48,140 nt of DNA from Sphaerisporangium melleum (GTDB lineage Bacteria > Actinomycetota > Actinomycetes > Streptosporangiales > Streptosporangiaceae). This document shows, piece by piece, positions 40,948 to 48,140 of the stretch. The DNA lies in the NCBI RefSeq assembly GCF_014646695.1, contig NZ_BMNT01000045.1, positions 20,672 to 68,811 of the forward strand, read 5' to 3'. Position 1 is the first letter of the stretch; every line of letters begins with the position of its first letter. Made by a program: the position numbers and the translations under genes. The notes beneath the pieces were generated by a model, which worked only from the letters and a program-made list of their open reading frames with translations, was not told the DNA's origin and did not search any database.

Positions 40948-43900
40948 ATGAGCGCAGATCTGATGACCCCCGGGGCCACGCGCGCCGGGCTGGACACGGC
41001 GTGGTGGGCGGGCGGCCTGACGCTCGCCGAGCGGCTGGACCGGTCCGGCGGGCGCTTCCCCGCCGGACGGTCGCCGGAGTCGGCCGGCGAGACGGCGCGC
41101 TGGCGGCTGCGGGAGTGGCAGAACGCGCACCACCTGCTGGAGGAGGGGCAGTTCGGCCGGCGGCTGGCCGCGGCCGGGCTGACCGTCGCGGAGCTGACCG
41201 CGCTGCTGGAGGAGGACTCCGCGGCGCTGGCCCGCCGGGTCACCCGCCCCGCCTGGGCCAGGTGGACCACCGAGGCGATCGCCGCGGCCATCGACCCGGC
41301 CGCCGTTCGTACGGCGACGCCGGCCGATGAGGGGTTCGGGGCGATCGTGGCGCCGTTCGCCGAGGAGGCACTGCGCCGGCTCGCGACCGCGCTGAACGCG
41401 TGCGGCCCGGCCGTACAGGCGGACGGACTGCTCGCCGACTGGGGCGTCGAGCTGCGGCAGCGGCTGGTGTCGCTGGCCTCGCGCACACTGGTGCTGGAGC
41501 TCAACGTCATGCGGGTCTCGCGCCGGCTCGCGGGGGAGACGCCCGAGGAGCGGTTCGCCGACTTCGTCCGGCACTTCCAGCGCCCTGAGGCGCTCGCCGC
41601 GCTGTGCGAGGAGTACCCCGTGCTGGCCCGGCTGCTCGCCGAGACCGCCGGCCGGTTCGCCGTCGCCCGCACTGAGATGCTCCGGCGCTACGCCGCCGAC
41701 CGGGACGCCATCGTGCGCACGCTGCTCGGCGGCGCCGACCCCGGCCCGCTGACCGACGTCTCCGGCAGCGGCGACACCCACCAGGGCGGCCGGGCGGTCA
41801 GCGTCCTGACCTTCGCGAGCGGCGCGCAGGTGGTCTACAAGCCCCGCCCGCAGGCCGTCCACCGGCACTTCAACGACGCCCTGGCCTGGCTCAACGAGCG
41901 GGTCACCGGCCTGGACCTCACCCGGCTCGCCGTACTGGACCGCGGCGGGTACGGCTGGGTGGAGTTCGCCCCCCACCTGCCCTGCCGGAGCCGCGAGGAG
42001 CTCGGCCGCTACTACCACCGGCTCGGCGCGCTGCTCGCGCTGCTGCACGCGCTGGACGGCGCCGACTTCCACTGCGAGAACCTGATCGCCAGCGGCGAGC
42101 AGCCCGTGCTGGTCGACCTGGAGGCCCTGCTGCACCCGGTGGTGCCCGGCCCTGGGTACGAACAGCTGACGCAGGACCCCGCGTCGGTGGCCCTGGAGGC
42201 GTCGGTCAGCCGCAGCGGCCTGCTGCCCGAGCTGATGGTCGGCGAGAACGGCGTCATCGACCTGTCCGGCATGGGCGGCGACAAGGACGCCATGCTGCCG
42301 ATGAAGACCCCCACCTGGACCGGTCTCGGCACCGACGAGATGCGGCTGGTCCGCGACCACGTGGCCTTCCCCGGCGGGCGCAACCGCCCGCGCCTGGGCG
42401 AGGACGAGGCCGACCCGGCCGACCACCTCGACGACCTGCTCGCCGGGTTCGGCCGGGCGTACGAGGCCATCGTGGCCGACACGCCGGCGGTGGTCGGCCT
42501 GCTCACCGCGTTCGCCGACGACGAGGTCAGGGTCGTCCCCCGGGCCACCCGCACGTACGGCAAGCTGATGATGGAGGCCACCCACCCGGACGTGCTGCGC
42601 CACGCGCTCGACCGCGACCGCGTGCTCGACTACCTGTGGGCGCTGACGCGCGGCGACGAGACCCGCGAGCGGCTGATCGGGTACGAGATCGCGGACCTCT
42701 GGGCCGGCGACATCCCGATCTTCACCACCCGGCCGGGCAGCCGCGACCTGTGGACCTCCGGCGGCGACCGCGTCCACGACATCCTGCCCGAGTCCGGCCT
42801 GCGGCGCGCGATCCGCAAGGTCCGGACCATGGGCCGGGCCGACCGGGACCGCCAGGAGTGGGTGATCCGGGCGTCCATGGTGACCCGCGACCGCTCCGGC
42901 CTCGCCGGCGTCGCCACCCCTACCGCTTCCGTCGCAGGCGCCGAGGCGCCCGCGGGCGGCGGTCCGGCGCCCGATGTCCTCGCATACGCGCCGCCCCCCG
43001 CCCACACCGGTACGGCCCCCGAGGTTCCCGGCTCCGCGAAGGCCGCCGAGGGCGCCCGCACGGTGCCCGCCGTCCCCGGCCCCCTCCGGCCGTACGAGGA
43101 CCGGCTCATCGCCGCCGCGCGAGACGTCGCCGACCTCGTCGAACGCCACGCCTGCACATCCGGCCCCGGCGGGCGGGTCAACTGGCTGGGGCTTGAGCTG
43201 GTCGACGAGAAGTACTGGATGCCGCAGCCGCTGAACTGGAGCCTGTACGGGGGCTACCCCGGGGTGGCGCTGTTCCTGGCGCAGGCCGCCGCCGTCACCG
43301 GCGAGGAGCGGTACGCCGACCTGGCCCGCCGCGCGGTCACCCCGCTCGCCCGGCTGGCCGACGACCCGCCGCGGGAGGGCGTCATGGGCGCCTTCACCGG
43401 CCTCGGCGGCGTGGCCTACGCGCTGACCCACCTGGCCGTCCTGCTGAACGACCCGGGGCTGGCCGATCCGGTCGAGGGCCTGGTCGAGCTGTGTGCGAAG
43501 GCCGCCGGCCAGGACGAGGCGCTGGACGTGATCGGCGGCAGCGCCGGGACCCTGGCGACGATGCTCGCGGTCCACCAGGCCACCGGCTCGGCCGCGGCCT
43601 GGCGTACCGCGCGGGCGTGCGCCGAACGGCTGCTCGCCACCGCCACCCCCACCGGAGCCGGAGTCGCCTGGCACACCCCGATGAGCGACGGCCGTCCGCT
43701 GACCGGCTTCTCCCACGGGGCCGGCGGCATCGGCTGGGCGCTGCGCCGCTACGCCGACGCGGGCGGCGACCCGCGTGCCCGTGAGACGGCCCTGGCCGCG
43801 TTCGCCTACGAGAGCGAGCACTACCGGCCCGACCTGCGCGGCTGGCCCGACTACCGGAAGGGGCAGGGGCCCGACGACGTGCTGCACGCCTGGTGCCACG

Positions 43901-44271
43901 GCGCCCCCGGCATCGGCCTGGCCCGCGTCGGCGGCCCGCCGTCCCCCGACCTCGACCGCGCGCTGGCCGCCGAGCTGGAGCGCGACCCGATGCCCAACCA
44001 CAGCCTCTGCCACGGCGAGCTCGGCAACCTCGAACCGCTGCTGCACCTGTGCGACCGCCCGGAGGCCGCCGAGCTGCTGGCCGCCCGTACGGCCCACCTG
44101 CTCGGCGACCTCGCCCGCCGCGGCCCCCGCTGGGGCGCGCCCGGCGCCGCCGCCACGCCCGGCCTGATGAACGGGCTGGCCGGCATCGGCCACGGCCTGC
44201 TCCGGCTCGCCCGGCCCGGCAGCGTCCCGTCCGTCCTGCTGCTGGAAGCACCCGTGAGGAGTGACCGCTGA
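40948..44271 (+). CDS. lanM2: Class II lanthipeptide synthetase LanM2
   Basis: A 1107-residue complete LanM. Dehydratase: SGDTHQGGRAV, VVYKPRP (Lys 298), FHCENLIA, VLVDLEALLHP, LSGMGGDKDAM. Cyclase: FSHGAGGIGWAL (His 923), zinc ligands C983 (AWCHG) and C1021-H1022 (LCHG). It phosphorylates and eliminates Ser/Thr, then adds Cys to form thioether rings. The insert between domains (about 650-710) is Ala/Pro-rich. ATG 40948 is 45 bp from the operator centre, as in lanM1; an in-frame ATG at 40921 is possible. It ends in a TGATG overlap with lanT, and six precursors follow, so it probably processes all six. Confidence 0.95.
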   Translation: MSADLMTPGATRAGLDTAWWAGGLTLAERLDRSGGRFPAGRSPESAGETARWRLREWQNAHHLLEEGQFGRRLAAAGLTVAELTALLEEDSAALARRVTRPAWARWTTEAIAAAIDPAAVRTATPADEGFGAIVAPFAEEALRRLATALNACGPAVQADGLLADWGVELRQRLVSLASRTLVLELNVMRVSRRLAGETPEERFADFVRHFQRPEALAALCEEYPVLARLLAETAGRFAVARTEMLRRYAADRDAIVRTLLGGADPGPLTDVSGSGDTHQGGRAVSVLTFASGAQVVYKPRPQAVHRHFNDALAWLNERVTGLDLTRLAVLDRGGYGWVEFAPHLPCRSREELGRYYHRLGALLALLHALDGADFHCENLIASGEQPVLVDLEALLHPVVPGPGYEQLTQDPASVALEASVSRSGLLPELMVGENGVIDLSGMGGDKDAMLPMKTPTWTGLGTDEMRLVRDHVAFPGGRNRPRLGEDEADPADHLDDLLAGFGRAYEAIVADTPAVVGLLTAFADDEVRVVPRATRTYGKLMMEATHPDVLRHALDRDRVLDYLWALTRGDETRERLIGYEIADLWAGDIPIFTTRPGSRDLWTSGGDRVHDILPESGLRRAIRKVRTMGRADRDRQEWVIRASMVTRDRSGLAGVATPTASVAGAEAPAGGGPAPDVLAYAPPPAHTGTAPEVPGSAKAAEGARTVPAVPGPLRPYEDRLIAAARDVADLVERHACTSGPGGRVNWLGLELVDEKYWMPQPLNWSLYGGYPGVALFLAQAAAVTGEERYADLARRAVTPLARLADDPPREGVMGAFTGLGGVAYALTHLAVLLNDPGLADPVEGLVELCAKAAGQDEALDVIGGSAGTLATMLAVHQATGSAAAWRTARACAERLLATATPTGAGVAWHTPMSDGRPLTGFSHGAGGIGWALRRYADAGGDPRARETALAAFAYESEHYRPDLRGWPDYRKGQGPDDVLHAWCHGAPGIGLARVGGPPSPDLDRALAAELERDPMPNHSLCHGELGNLEPLLHLCDRPEAAELLAARTAHLLGDLARRGPRWGAPGAAATPGLMNGLAGIGHGLLRLARPGSVPSVLLLEAPVRSDR

Positions 44272-46436
44272 TGGCCAGGGTCCCGCTCAGACACCAGCTC
44301 ACCTCCACCGAATGCGCCGCCGCCTGCCTGGCCATGATCGCCAGCTTCCACGGCCGGGACACCCGGGTCGCCGAGTGCCGCGAACTGCTCGGCATCGGAC
44401 GCGACGGAGTGTCGGCGGCCCACCTGATCTCCGCCGCCCCCGGCATCGGCCTCTACGCCCGCACCGAGCGGGCGGCGCGGGTTGAACGGGTGGACGCGCC
44501 GGTCATCGCCTACCGGACCGACCACCACTTCGTGGTCGTGGAGAAGGCCACCGCGCGGCGGGTCCGGGTGGCCGACCCCGGCGCGGGCCGCATGTGGCAG
44601 AGCAGGGAGGACTTCGACCGGCGCTACGGCGGCGTGCTGATCCACGTCGTGCCCGGCCCGGAGTTCACCCGGCGGCGCACCCCGGTGCGCGAGTGGCTGA
44701 TGCTCCGCTACCTCAGGGACTTCGTGGCGATGCCCGGCAGCCGCGGCCTGCTCGCCGCCGTGCTCGCCTGCGCCGCCGTGCTCAAGCTGCTGGCCCTGGT
44801 GCTGCCGTTCGCCACCCAGAAGGTCGTGGACTCCTTCGTCCCCGCGCACCGGATCGACGTCCTGCCGCTGTTCGCCGCGGTGGTGCTCGGCACCACCGTC
44901 CTGGCCGGCCTGACGACGCTGCTGCGGGAGATGGCGGTGCTCACCCTGCGGGTCCGCGCCGAGGCGACGCTCGGCAGGCGGCTGATCCGGCACATGCTGC
45001 GGCTGCCGCTGTCGTTCTTCATCCAGCGCCGCCGCGGCGACCTGCTGGCCCGGCTCGGCAGCGTCTCCACCACGCGGGAGACCGTCACGCAGCGCCTGCT
45101 GATGCTGGTGCTGGACGCCGCGCTGCTGACCGGATACCTGATCGGCCTGATCGTGCTCGCCCCCGGCTACGTGCCGGTCGTCCTGGCCCTCGGTACGGCC
45201 CACGTACTGCTGGTCGTCCGCATCTCGCCGCGGGTGGCGGCCGTCTACCAGCGGGAGCTGACGACCAAGGCCGAGGAGCAGAGCTACCTCACCGAGACGC
45301 TGGAGGCCGTCGTCCCGGTCAAGGCCAACGGGGTCGAGGAACGCGCCGAACGGCACTGGGCCGGGCTGTTCGACACCTACCGTGGCGCCCTGGTCGTCCG
45401 CGGCCGGATCACCGCCGGCCTGGAGGCCCTCCACCAGGCCCTCGCCACCGCGGCCCCGCTGCTCCTGCTGCTCACCGGCCTGGCCCTCGTCCTCAACGGG
45501 AGCATGACGATCGGCTCGGCGCTCGCCGCGAGCACCGTCGCACTGGCCGTGCTCGCCCCCCTGCAAGGGCTGGCCAGCGCGGGCCAGAGCTACCCGATGC
45601 TGCGCAGCCAGATCGAGCGGGTGTACGACATCGTGGACGCGGCCGAGGAGCCCGCCGGCCCGGTGCGGCTGCCCGCGCACACCGCGAGCGGCATCGCGGT
45701 CGAAGAGCTGGTCTTCACCTACCAGGCCGACGCGCCGCCGGTGCTGTCCGAGCTGACCTTCGCCGTCCCGCCCGGCGCCAAGCTGGGCATCGTGGGCCGT
45801 ACCGGCTCCGGCAAGAGCACCATCGCCCTGCTGCTCCTCGGCCTGCTGCGCCCCACCGCCGGCACCGTGCGCCACGACGGCCACGACCTGGGCGAGCTCG
45901 ACGTCCACGACCTGCGGTCCAGGTGCGGCGCGGTGTTGCAGGACCTCAACCTGTTCAACGGCACGATCAGGGACAACCTCGCCCTCGGCCGCGAGGACGC
46001 CACCGAGGCCGAAGTGGTGCGCGCCGCCCGCATCGCCGGGCTGCACGACGACGTGACCGCCATGCCCATGGGGTACGGCACGCTCGTCGGCGAGGCCGGG
46101 GCCGCGCTGTCGGCCGGTCAGCGTCAGCGGGTCGCCCTGGCCCGCGCCCTGGTCCACCAGCCCCGTCTGCTCATCCTGGACGAGGCCACCAGCCACCTCG
46201 ACCCCGAGACCGAACGCCGCGTCGACGCGGCGCTGTCCGGGATCGAGGTCACGCGGATCGTCATCTCACACCGGCTGAGTGCGATCCGCGACGCCCACCA
46301 GATCCTCGTGCTCGACCGCGGCCGCATCGTCGAGCGGGGCACGCACGAGGAGCTCATCGCACGAGAGGGGACCTACCACCAGCTGTTCGCACACGACGCG
46401 GCGCCCCGGCGGCACGCCGAGGCACTGAACGCGTAA
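44271..46436 (+). CDS. lanT: Lanthipeptide peptidase-containing ABC exporter LanT
   Basis: A 721-residue three-part protein. C39 peptidase (1-140): QLTSTECAAACLAM with C15, His in TDHHFVVVEK (H86) and Asp in VADPGAG (D102). Transmembrane domain (about 160-440), and ATPase (about 470-710): GRTGSGKST Walker A, LSAGQRQRVALARAL signature, LLILDEATSHLD Walker B, VISHRLS switch. It cleaves the leader after the GG/AG site and exports the modified peptide. Its ATG shares one base with the lanM2 stop. The precursor array follows after 80 bp. Confidence 0.95.
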   Translation: MARVPLRHQLTSTECAAACLAMIASFHGRDTRVAECRELLGIGRDGVSAAHLISAAPGIGLYARTERAARVERVDAPVIAYRTDHHFVVVEKATARRVRVADPGAGRMWQSREDFDRRYGGVLIHVVPGPEFTRRRTPVREWLMLRYLRDFVAMPGSRGLLAAVLACAAVLKLLALVLPFATQKVVDSFVPAHRIDVLPLFAAVVLGTTVLAGLTTLLREMAVLTLRVRAEATLGRRLIRHMLRLPLSFFIQRRRGDLLARLGSVSTTRETVTQRLLMLVLDAALLTGYLIGLIVLAPGYVPVVLALGTAHVLLVVRISPRVAAVYQRELTTKAEEQSYLTETLEAVVPVKANGVEERAERHWAGLFDTYRGALVVRGRITAGLEALHQALATAAPLLLLLTGLALVLNGSMTIGSALAASTVALAVLAPLQGLASAGQSYPMLRSQIERVYDIVDAAEEPAGPVRLPAHTASGIAVEELVFTYQADAPPVLSELTFAVPPGAKLGIVGRTGSGKSTIALLLLGLLRPTAGTVRHDGHDLGELDVHDLRSRCGAVLQDLNLFNGTIRDNLALGREDATEAEVVRAARIAGLHDDVTAMPMGYGTLVGEAGAALSAGQRQRVALARALVHQPRLLILDEATSHLDPETERRVDAALSGIEVTRIVISHRLSAIRDAHQILVLDRGRIVERGTHEELIAREGTYHQLFAHDAAPRRHAEALNA

Positions 46437-46516
46437 GCCGCGCGCAGGGCTCCGCCCGCGCGCATGGACCGAACTCCGGTCACCACGAAACCCAGATGCG
46501 AAATGGAGAGTCCGCC

Positions 46517-46699
46517 ATGTCCGAGAACGAGCTGATCCGTCAGTGGAAGAACCCGCAGGCCCGTACCGCTGACCTGCTGCACCCGGCCGGGGAGATCGCC
46601 CTGGACGACGCCAAGGTGGTCGCCGGCGCCCCGCCGCGCACCGAGTACGCCTTCTCCCTGGGCTGCTGCCCCACCGGCACCTGGTGCGGCGGGCTCTGA
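46517..46699 (+). CDS. lanA1: Lanthipeptide precursor LanA1
   Basis: A 60-residue precursor. The leader starts NELIRQWKNPQAR and ends HPAGEIALDDAKVVAG, the mersacidin/lichenicidin-type framework (WK.P..R, PAG.I.L.D, G at the end). Cleavage is expected after the Ala-Gly, leaving a 23-residue core of pattern T, S, CC, T, T, C (SLGCCPTGTWC), enough for three thioether rings. GGAGAG precedes the ATG. Its leader DNA is nearly identical to that of lanA2, showing recent duplication. Confidence 0.92.
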   Translation: MSENELIRQWKNPQARTADLLHPAGEIALDDAKVVAGAPPRTEYAFSLGCCPTGTWCGGL

Positions 46700-46788
46700 T
46701 CCCCCCGGCCTTCGCGGCCGCCCGCCGGATTCGCCGGCACCCATTCACGAACACCTCTCAACCTCAACGAAGACCAAGGAGTCACGAA

Positions 46789-46974
46789 ATGTCCGACAAC
46801 GAGCTGATCCGTCAGTGGAAGAACCCGCAGGCCCGTACCTCCGGCCTGCTGCACCCGGCCGGGGAGATCGCCCTGGACGACGCCAAGGTGGTCGCCGGCG
46901 CCCCGCCGCGCACCGAGTTCGCCTTCTCCCTCGGCTGCTGCCCCACCGACGCGTTCTGCGCCGGCGGCTTCTGA
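46789..46974 (+). CDS. lanA2: Lanthipeptide precursor LanA2
   Basis: A 61-residue precursor, sister of LanA1: same NELIRQWKNPQAR leader and the same HPAGEIALDDAKVVAG end, and a core beginning APPRTEFAF and continuing SLGCCPTDAFC, with T, S, CC, T and one further C. The final tail is AGGF. AAGGAG lies before the ATG. Leader cleavage is predicted after Ala-Gly rather than Gly-Gly, as in LanA1. Confidence 0.92.
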   Translation: MSDNELIRQWKNPQARTSGLLHPAGEIALDDAKVVAGAPPRTEFAFSLGCCPTDAFCAGGF

Positions 46975-47004
46975 TCACCACGACGTAGCCGAAGGGGCCA
47001 CGAA

Positions 47005-47175
47005 ATGTCCGACAACGAGCTGATCCGTCAGTGGAAGAACCCGCAGGGCCGCGCCGAGGGCCTGGTCCACCCCGCCGGGGAGATCAGCCTGGACGAACTG
47101 GTCGGCGGGATGCCCCCGGCCACCGAGGGCATCGCCTCCTGGGGCTGCTGCCCCACCGGCGTGTACTGCAGCTGA
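47005..47175 (+). CDS. lanA3: Lanthipeptide precursor LanA3
   Basis: A 56-residue precursor with leader NELIRQWKNPQGR and HPAGEISLDELVGG, ending in a normal double Gly. Core of 21 residues: MPPATEGIAS then WGCCPTGVYCS. It has T, S, CC, T, C plus a final Ser. Ring-forming residues match the other members. AGGGG-type ribosome site 6-10 bases before ATG. Confidence 0.92.
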   Translation: MSDNELIRQWKNPQGRAEGLVHPAGEISLDELVGGMPPATEGIASWGCCPTGVYCS

Positions 47176-47200
47176 GCCGCGTACGCCACGGAGGCACCAG

Positions 47201-47380
47201 ATGTCCGACGACGAGCTGATCCGCCAGTGGAAGGACCCCCGGTCGCGTGCCGGGGGAGCCGGCCACCCGGCGGGTGAGATCGACCTCGACGAGCACATCG
47301 CACGCGTCGTCGGCGGCATGCCGCAGGAGACCTGGCCGCCGGTGATCTCGCACAAGTGCTGCACCCTCGAGATCTGCTAG
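47201..47380 (+). CDS. lanA4: Lanthipeptide precursor LanA4
   Basis: A 59-residue precursor and the most divergent of the six. The leader has DELIRQWKDPRSR and HPAGEIDLDEHIARVVGG, four residues longer before the GG. The core lacks the Gly before the Cys pair and ends HKCCTLEIC. CTL.-.C recalls the lipid II-binding CTLTxEC motif of mersacidin-type lantibiotics, though one residue short. T, S, CC, T, C are kept. GGAGG lies before the ATG. Confidence 0.92.
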   Translation: MSDDELIRQWKDPRSRAGGAGHPAGEIDLDEHIARVVGGMPQETWPPVISHKCCTLEIC

Positions 47381-47422
47381 CAGGCCCGGAGCGCGGCGAC
47401 CGGTGACGGTCACCAGAAGAAC

Positions 47423-47454
47423 GCCGGCCCGCCCGAGCCACCGGACGGGCCGGC
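47423..47454 (+). other. Hairpin between lanA4 and lanA5
   Basis: GCCGGCCCG (47423-47431) pairs with CGGGCCGGC (47446-47454). A smaller GGTGAC-g-GTCACC dyad lies at 47402-47414. No T-run follows, so RNA stability or partial termination between precursor genes is more likely than a full stop. Confidence 0.55.
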
Positions 47455-47487
47455 ACATCGAACACCAACTCTCGAACAGGAGACATC

Positions 47488-47664
47488 ATGTCCGACAACG
47501 AGCTCATCAGCCAGTGGAAGAACCCGCAGACCCGCGCCGCCGACCTGGTCCACCCGGCCGGTGACATCAGCCTGGACGACGTGGTCGGCGGTATGCCCCC
47601 GCAGACCGAGTCCTTCATCAGCATCGGCTGCTGCGCCACCCGCACCCTCGCCTGCCCGGTCTAG
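47488..47664 (+). CDS. lanA5: Lanthipeptide precursor LanA5
   Basis: A 58-residue precursor. Leader NELISQWKNPQTR and HPAGDISLDDVVGG; Ser replaces Arg in the RQW motif. Core MPPQTESFIS then IGCCATRTLACPV has T, two S, CC, two T and C, the most modifiable residues of the set. AGGAG is 6 bases before the ATG. It lies alone between two hairpins and may be expressed at a different level from its neighbours. Confidence 0.92.
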   Translation: MSDNELISQWKNPQTRAADLVHPAGDISLDDVVGGMPPQTESFISIGCCATRTLACPV

Positions 47665-47699
47665 CGGCGCCGGGCGGCCCCGCCGCCCCTGACGCACTC

Positions 47700-47726
47700 C
47701 GGCCCCGCCCTGTCGCGGCGGGGCCG
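47700..47726 (+). other. Hairpin between lanA5 and lanA6
   Basis: CGGCCCCGC (47700-47708) pairs with GCGGGGCCG (47718-47726) around a 9-nt loop. No T-run follows. It is very GC-rich and may attenuate transcription or protect upstream mRNA. Confidence 0.6.
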
Positions 47727-47761
47727 TACCCCTCGCCCGAAACCAAGCTAGGAGCTGTGAA

Positions 47762-47938
47762 ATGTCGGACAACGAGCTGATCCGTCAGTGGAAGAACCCG
47801 CAGGCCCGCGCCGAGGGCCTGGTCCACCCGGCCGGAGACATCACCCTGGACGAGCAGGTCGTGGGCGGCATGCCGCCCGCCACCGAGGGCCTGTTCACCT
47901 GGGGCTGCTGCAAGCCCACCTGGGGCTTCTGCATCTGA
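47762..47938 (+). CDS. lanA6: Lanthipeptide precursor LanA6
   Basis: A 58-residue precursor. Leader NELIRQWKNPQAR and HPAGDITLDEQVVGG; core MPPATEGLFT then WGCCKPTWGFCI. Here Thr replaces the Ser before the Cys pair, and a Lys-Pro separates CC from the last Thr, shifting that residue by one. AGGAG lies 8 bases before the ATG. Last precursor seen, followed by a terminator. Confidence 0.92.
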   Translation: MSDNELIRQWKNPQARAEGLVHPAGDITLDEQVVGGMPPATEGLFTWGCCKPTWGFCI

Positions 47939-47976
47939 CCCCCCTCCCCGGGCGAACTCCCGGGGAACCGAGCGAC

Positions 47977-48014
47977 CGAGATCCCGCCCGGCCACCGGCC
48001 CAGGCGGGATCTCG
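47977..48014 (+). terminator. Terminator-like hairpin after the lanA array
   Basis: CGAGATCCCGCC (47977-47988) pairs perfectly with GGCGGGATCTCG (48003-48014), and a smaller CCCCGGG/CCCGGGG stem precedes it. The T-run is poor (CGTTCCTTGG). It is the likely end of the lanM2-lanT-lanA1-6 transcript. The last 126 bases of the window hold no feature I can support. Confidence 0.7.
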
Positions 48015-48140
48015 CGTTCCTTGGGACCTGAAGACCCCGAAGGGCGTCGGACGCGTCGAGCGAACGGAGCCGTACACATCAGGCGGAACCGGATGGGCGG
48101 GCGGAGGCGTCAGGCCACGGGAGCGCCGAACCAGTGGGGG

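Noticed and set aside
40753-44193. 1146-codon minus-strand open frame antisense to lanM2
   Set aside because: Gln/Arg/Val-rich repeats typical of antisense frames; lanM2 catalytic motifs prove the plus strand.

Overview
The window is very GC-rich DNA from an actinomycete. Hopanoid genes, an aerobic-type cobalamin pathway, a PAS-GAF-PP2C phosphatase, a LAL regulator, a SigE-type sigma factor and class II lanthipeptide genes with mersacidin-type leaders all fit a filamentous actinobacterium. A member of the Streptosporangiales is my best guess, but no rRNA or other taxonomic marker is present to prove it.

Layout. 0-1.6 kb: end of a hopanoid operon (hpnG fragment, hpnH). 1.65-4.5 kb: an SDR gene, then a minus-strand operon padR-DUF1048-P450. 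4.5-10.1 kb: an accessory stretch with two decayed transposase fragments, a cupin, an LLM flavin oxidoreductase coupled to a broken FAD-oxidase gene, an HxlR regulator, a Nudix hydrolase and a candidate toxin-antitoxin pair (XRE-ImmA plus PIN-like). 10.1-16.2 kb: regulatory and signalling genes (membrane-anchored propeller, XRE/TPR-like regulator, anti-sigma-type ATPase, PP2C phosphatase). 16.7-19.3 kb: leaderless methionine importer operon metNIQ. 19.4-32.2 kb: cobalamin locus with a histidine phosphatase, a B12 riboswitch, cbtB, cbtA, a chelatase, cobO, cobB, cobL, cobM, cobH, a cobI-cobJ fusion and a convergent cobK. This block is full of degenerate tandem repeats, both between genes and inside domain linkers.

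32.5-48 kb is the most interesting part: a class II lanthipeptide cluster with two divergent LanM synthetases. The second, intact LanM (lanM2) is followed by a peptidase-exporter (lanT) and six small precursor genes. These share a leader with NELIRQWKNPQ and HPAGEI-type motifs and a core pattern of Thr, Ser/Thr, Cys-Cys, Thr, Cys. The first LanM (lanM1) keeps its zinc ligands but lacks the cyclase His and the dehydratase YKPR Lys. It overlaps a gene for a Cys-free, Ser/Thr-tailed peptide that carries a PAGEI...VAG leader-like motif. Both lanM genes have the same 8-3-8 inverted repeat centred exactly 45 bp before an apparently leaderless start. A LAL regulator gene, with its own 31-bp palindrome over its start, and a SigE-family sigma gene coupled to a membrane propeller protein lie between them. 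No immunity transporter is visible before the window ends.
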